From Cryphonectria parasitica EP155 (taxonomy: Eukaryota > Ascomycota > Sordariomycetes > Diaporthales > Cryphonectriaceae): a stretch of DNA of 64,000 bases. The notes under the pieces are model-generated. The model ran no database searches. It worked only from the letters and a program-made list of their open reading frames with translations, and was not told the origin of the DNA. Position numbers and translations under genes: made by a program. The stretch lies in assembly GCF_011745365.1 (NCBI RefSeq), contig NW_024468917.1, positions 620,001-684,000 on the forward strand, in the 5' to 3' direction. Below, one piece after another: positions 59,792 through 64,000 of the stretch (positions are counted from its first letter, which is position 1; every line of letters starts with the position of its first letter).

Positions 59792-60655
59792 CGCCGCTAC
59801 TGTTGAGATGCTGGGTTGGTGTCGGAACCATTTCTTTTGAATTCGCACCCGGGGCATCGTTCCATCTTCTTTCCAATTACACACCATTTTGGGGCTGTCT
59901 TGGAGCCTTGTTTTTCTTCTTTTTCTTTTCATCTATCCTGTCTTGTTCAAGTATATTAGCAGAGAACAAGGCGTTGGCTCAGGAGTTTGTATGTGTATAC
60001 CTATTTCATTTCCTTGGTTCTGGATAATTATGGCAAGGCAGGGGTGAGTTTCAACTCCATCACTTGGTGTCTTTGTCACCTAGGTAATCCCACATACTCT
60101 ATTCTCATCATCATTCACACCCTTCAAACAGCTCCTGAGATGGTTTTACTATTTATGTGAGTCAAGACCCTCTGCCAGTTGATCAAATCTCTTCCACTTA
60201 AGTACCTCATGAATAGTAAGTAGGCTGCAAGCCACCGCACACACAAGAGAATCTCCATCTGCACCAAAGCAAATCAGAACAGTACAGGCTTTCATTTTGC
60301 TTCATCTTTTTTGACCACAATATTATCATGCCTAGAAGCACTGATATTATTATATAAGTTCTGTACTAACTCAAAGCTTCCGGGGACCGCTATCCCTTGA
60401 CGTCTCAAAAGGGCTTAAGATGCCGGGCTCGGCCCAAGGATTAAGGTCTGGTCCTGTATATACAGACACTTTGAGAGTTAAACTACTGCCCTTTGTTCCT
60501 TTGATCTGCATCTTTCTTCAGAAAAGTATCCTAGCAGACACTGTCGAAGATGCTCCCTCTCCCTCTGAACCTCTTTGCCCCCCAAATGGGGCCTTCGGCA
60601 TTATTTAATATATCGGAAGTCTCTCTTATTTTTTTTCTCCCCTTCTTTTCAACCC
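59792..60655. other. Convergent 3' flank between the 1057-aa gene and CFEM gene
   Basis: An 864-base region holding the two 3' UTRs. It is AT-rich around 60280-60360. Nothing else was recognised. Confidence 0.5.
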
Positions 60656-61928
60656 TTACAGAGCCATGGCCATACCCAGGGGGATCAGAGCCAGCAGCCC
60701 AAACGCGGCACGAGGCACGTTGATGTTGCCACCAGCCTGGACATAGGTCGTGACAGGCGTGGCGCCCGCACCAGCCGCAGCCGCGGCACCAGCGGCGGCA
60801 CCAGCGGCAGCACCTTGCGCACCGGCAGCGGCCTGGGCACCGGCGCTGGCGGCGGCTGCTGAGGCACCCTGCTTGGTGACGGCGGGCTGGGCGACGGCAG
60901 GAGGGGCGGCGGGCACGGCGGCGGCACCAGACTGCACGGCTGGGGGTGCGGCAGGAGGAGCAGCAGGAGGTGCAGCGGGGGGTGCGGCAGGAGGTGCTGC
61001 AGGGGGCGCGGCAGGAGGTGCGGCGGGAGGTGCAGTGGGCAGCACGGGGGGGAGCTGGACGGCGGCGGCGGAGGCTACGACGATCTTGCCGGTGGCCACG
61101 GCATGGGCGCCGTTGGGAGCTGGGGTAGCGGACGCCTGGGGGGGAGTTGAGATGAAGTGTTAGCTGGGTGTGTTGACTGGGGTGTCTTAGTGGGTACGGA
61201 GAAAAGAGGAGGAGATGGCAATTTGCAAAAGGATATATATATGGGAGGGGTCTTACAACTTCAATGGTGCAAGGGCAGTCAGTGACCGTGATGGCCTGGT
61301 TGGACGAGGTAGCAGTGTAGCACACGTTGTTGACGGTGAAGGTGGTGGGCTCAGGGCACACGGTGACGAAGCAGTCCACAACCGAGGTCAAAAGGTCATT
61401 CTCCTTGGGCTTGTGAACGGGGCCCGCCGAGGAAGACGCCTGGTGGTGATGGTGCCAGCGCCCGGTCGAGCTCGAGACCGGAGGGGCAAGAGTCGTGGCA
61501 GGCGGGCCGGCCTCGATGAGGGATTGAATGCTGCAGATGGCCTCGCTGAGCGAGCTGGCGGCTGTACACGTTTGGGGGGTGGTCAGAGAAACAAGGCCAT
61601 CGTCAAGAGGGAGAAAGTTATTTTGGGGGGGGGGGGGGGTGGGCTCACCAGCAAGATCCGACGAGCTGCAGCTCGAATAGCAGCTCGCGGCAGCCTCCTG
61701 GATCTCCTCCTCGCACTCGCAGGCACAGGCGAAGTCGTTGTCCTCACATCCGACGGATGCGGCGGCAGGAAGCCAACAGTCATGAGGACATTCCGGAAAC
61801 TGGCTGTCGTAGCTCTCCTCGAGGGCCTCGAGGTCATCAAGGCTGGGCGGCGCGCCTGTCGGAGGAGGGCCATTCTGAGCGGCTGCGAGGGCCGCGAGGC
61901 TGAGAACGGCCAGAGCATAGGACTTCAT
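60656..61928 (-). CDS. CFEM-domain protein, probably GPI-anchored
   Basis: CFEM domains are fungal extracellular Cys-rich modules; some bind haem or act at the host interface. Exons 61649-61928, 61257-61561 and 60656-61135 give 354 residues in phase. A signal peptide covers about 1-17 (MKSYALAVLSLAALAAA). The CFEM region at about 45-105 contains PECPHDC, then CEDNDFACAC with the Asp that coordinates haem in some members, then CYSSC and a final Cys after the intron. There are nine cysteines, one more than the canonical eight. A His-rich, Ser-rich linker and a second Cys-containing segment follow. Then comes an Ala/Pro repeat tract and a hydrophobic C-terminus typical of GPI attachment. Confidence 0.88.
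60944..61043 (-). repeat. 12-nt coding tandem repeat (Ala-Pro-Pro-Ala) in the CFEM gene
   Basis: About eight diverged copies of a 12-nt unit encode consecutive APPA units between the Cys-containing part and the GPI signal. It probably serves as a wall-spanning stalk and may vary in copy number between strains. Confidence 0.85.
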
Positions 61929-63567
61929 GGTCGGTAAGTGGTATAGTGTTGCTGGGGGGAAAGCGAGTGACCTTGAGAATTTATATGTAAATTAAAGAGT
62001 GACTGGTGGTCCAAGAAAAAGAAAGGAAGCGAGAGACGGCCCAAAAGAGTGACTGGCTGAGTGAGAAAAAGGCACATAAAACTCGGGGGGGGGGGGGAAG
62101 GAGGGCGACATGAAGCCTTCTTATACGCGTTCTGTGGCAACTCGGATCACTCCAGAAAAGAAGAGGGAAGTAACACAAAAAAGAACCTTAAAAATAAGAT
62201 CGTTACTGTAATGAGACATGAGACACACGAGACTCTCACTCGAACGTGATCACAAGGACGGGTTTTGGAGGCCTAGGAATGAGAAGCGGGCGCGCCGGGG
62301 CCGTTTATTCCATTCCGGAGCGCGGATTCCACGTACACAAAGCCCACGCCGAGAAGGTAAGGCAAGTCATCCAGAATTTTTGCTAGCAAGCCAATTTCTC
62401 TACATGGATCTCGGCCGGTAGTCTGGAGTGTCTTGGTCCAATTATCAGATCTTTATTGCCTCATTCTCGGGGTTCCTGGTTGAGAACAACAAATCGCGGG
62501 TGACGCGACTTTTCTTGGCTGGGGGGCAAAAGGCGACTGCTGCCGGACAGTTAGAGGCATCATTGCAGAATGTTTAGTGGGTCTGGTGATTTGCATTGGG
62601 CACTGTGACGGAAAGCTCGCGAGTCTGTGGTTTCATTTCAGTAAGTTTTTTGCGGTGCGTTTTCGCGAATTGTCAGAGAAGCGTGTCTGCGTCTTCCTGT
62701 TGACGTCTTGGTGTGAGATGATCGATACTTTGAGCATTCTGTGTCCGCGTTCCGAATAGGATACGCTATCATACGGCTTCTACTTAGTAGACAGTATGTA
62801 CGTCTATAGCATCAAATTTCAGGTTACTCTGACGGAATGGGAAGGTGAATTTGCTGTGAGTGGTATCTTCGATATATGTATATATATATATTGGTTGAAG
62901 ATGCTCCTGTCATAACCGAAGGAAAAAAGGAGGCCGTAATAGTCGATGCAGCTGTTGACTGGCCGAGAGTTCCAGCTACCCCTAACCCTAGCTCCATATT
63001 CGCTCCTGTGTCAGTTACATTCCTATTGTGCTTACAACGACAACAGGCTTCTGAGCCGCAGTGGCCGTGAAGTGCAGGTAAACAGCAATCTCACCATTTC
63101 GCTTTTTGATTTTTGTTCCTCTCCCTTTCTCTTTCCCTTTCTGTCTTCCTCTCTTTCTTTTCTTTCACAATTTCATTCTCTATTTAGTTGGCTCTGTGAG
63201 GTAGGACTGATAAGGTTGGCGCTTGGACCAGGCGGTGGGAACGTCTGGGTCCGCTGTGGACGGACAGGCGCCGCCGGGGGCAGTTGTCGTCCATACCATA
63301 TCCGATGTGCTTCCAGATTTGGCCCTGTCTTATAATGTCAGGCTTTTTTTTTTTTTTTTTTTTTTTTTTAGAGAGAGAGAGAGAAAAGGAAGAAAGAAAA
63401 GAAGAGAAAAGAAAAAGTAGGACGAAGAAGAAGAAAAAAAGAAGAAGAAAAGGAAGAGAAGAAAATAAGAAGAGAGAAAGAAAAAAAGGCAGAGAAAAGA
63501 AGCAGAAAACCAGCCAAAACCATGGTGCTTGCACATAGCGTGTTTGATTGTTGTGAATTTTACTCAC
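61929..63567. other. Intergenic upstream of CFEM gene, with homopolymer and purine tracts
   Basis: The region contains G13 at 62085-62097, T26 at 63344-63369 and a GA-rich purine run to about 63520. A single CCCTAACCCTA string near 62979 is too short to be telomeric. The part from 63180 to 63567 may be an intron and second exon of the gene starting at 63667. Confidence 0.5.
63344..63520. repeat. T26 tract followed by a long GA-rich purine tract
   Basis: Twenty-six T are followed by GAGA repeats and about 140 nearly pure purines on the plus strand. On the minus strand this is a long pyrimidine tract ending in an A-run. Confidence 0.85.
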
Positions 63568-63667
63568 TCTTTTTGCGTTTTGCAGATTGAGATTGAAGAA
63601 TACCAATGACGGCCAGAATTGAAGCTACGATACCAAACACAATCGTGCAGATGATATCTGGTGTCAT
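63568..63667 (-). CDS. Possible first exon of a membrane-anchored protein
   Basis: The exon starts ATG at 63667 and encodes 33 residues, MTPDIICTIVFGIVASILAV then a short polar, basic end (AKRKK), followed at once by a consensus donor GTGAGT. The hydrophobic run is long enough for one membrane span, followed by basic residues on the presumed cytosolic side. A downstream exon could begin near 63320 after a CAG or TAAG acceptor, but three reading frames stay open there and I cannot choose. No family is recognised. The gene may be real and short, or chance. Confidence 0.35.
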
Positions 63668-64000
63668 CTGTCTGGACGCATCAGTGTCAGACAGCCTGGA
63701 CCTCGGCAAAACGTTTGAGGGTTGTATAAATGCACCTTTCGAGAAGATGATCGTTCAAACAGAATGAAAGGGCCCTGGTTCGAGCCCTTCTTTGCTTGAT
63801 CGGATTTCACCCTTTGCGGCACACTTAAGAAGAGAGTTATGTAGAAGGATGTGCGAAGGGACGCGGCGCGGAAATAGTGATGCAAGTTTCGGACATGCGC
63901 TTGCTGCATGTGAACAAGTGGGATAGGAAGGCAGTTTAGAATAGGACTGGACATTGATATGTTTATTTTTTTATTTTTTTGGAAATTGCTGCTGGTTTCG
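63668..64000. other. Right-edge flank
   Basis: No coding region is supported. A GGTTCGAGCCC string near 63778 resembles a tRNA B box but forms only a local hairpin and has no partner A box. Confidence 0.45.

Noticed and set aside
62976..62990. Telomere-like CCCTAACCCTA
   Set aside because: Fewer than two full units in internal sequence; chance is sufficient.
63770..63792. GGTTCGAGCCC string resembling a tRNA T-arm
   Set aside because: It forms only a simple local hairpin, without acceptor, D or anticodon arms.

Overview
The window is nuclear DNA of a filamentous ascomycete (Pezizomycotina, most likely a Sordariomycete). The evidence is compact genes with short spliceosomal introns (mostly 50-200 nt, GT..CTRAC..YAG), C-ending codon preference, fungus-specific families (CFEM, fungal-type PEX19, MCP2-like ABC1 kinase) and intergenic gaps of 0.2-4 kb. 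I see about 26 protein genes, no rRNA, no convincing tRNA, no CRISPR array and no recognisable transposon. I rebuilt exons by hand and checked reading phase across every junction quoted. Where the family was familiar, the spliced product matches it.

Left part (1-9.7 kb): the 5' portion of a BCS1-like AAA ATPase (-), ERV41 (+), a class I SAM methyltransferase (-) and a mitochondrial ABC1/UbiB-family MCP2-like protein (-). Then a 2.4 kb gap leads to a secreted expansin-like protein (+). Middle part (13.9-32 kb): an uncharacterised acidic protein (+), PEX19 (-), UBC9 (+), asparagine synthetase (+), VDAC porin (+), a membrane J-protein (-), methionine aminopeptidase 2 (+), an UPS2/PRELI lipid-transfer protein (+), a small TPR-like protein (-) and a YFH7-like P-loop kinase (+).

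Right part (32-64 kb): an 807-residue protein of unknown family carrying an eIF4E-binding-type motif (-), an 88-residue disordered protein (-), gamma-tubulin (-), a 1689-residue phospholipase D (+), COQ7 (+), a Yippee-domain protein (+), a DUG1-type dipeptidase with two plausible starts (+), a possible 109-residue gene (+), a 1057-residue Cys-rich/acidic unknown (+), a GPI-type CFEM protein (-) and a short membrane-anchor exon of a possible further gene (-).

The genes are mainly housekeeping, with no biosynthetic or defence cluster. Many products act in mitochondria (BCS1-like, MCP2-like, VDAC, J-protein, UPS2, COQ7, perhaps one DUG1 form), but they are scattered and not operon-like. I found no complete new system. 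The most interesting signals are in gene architecture: 7-8 nt terminal exons, GC-AG introns, poly-C runs just after 5' splice sites, alternative starts, and a few unrecognised proteins with suggestive motifs.
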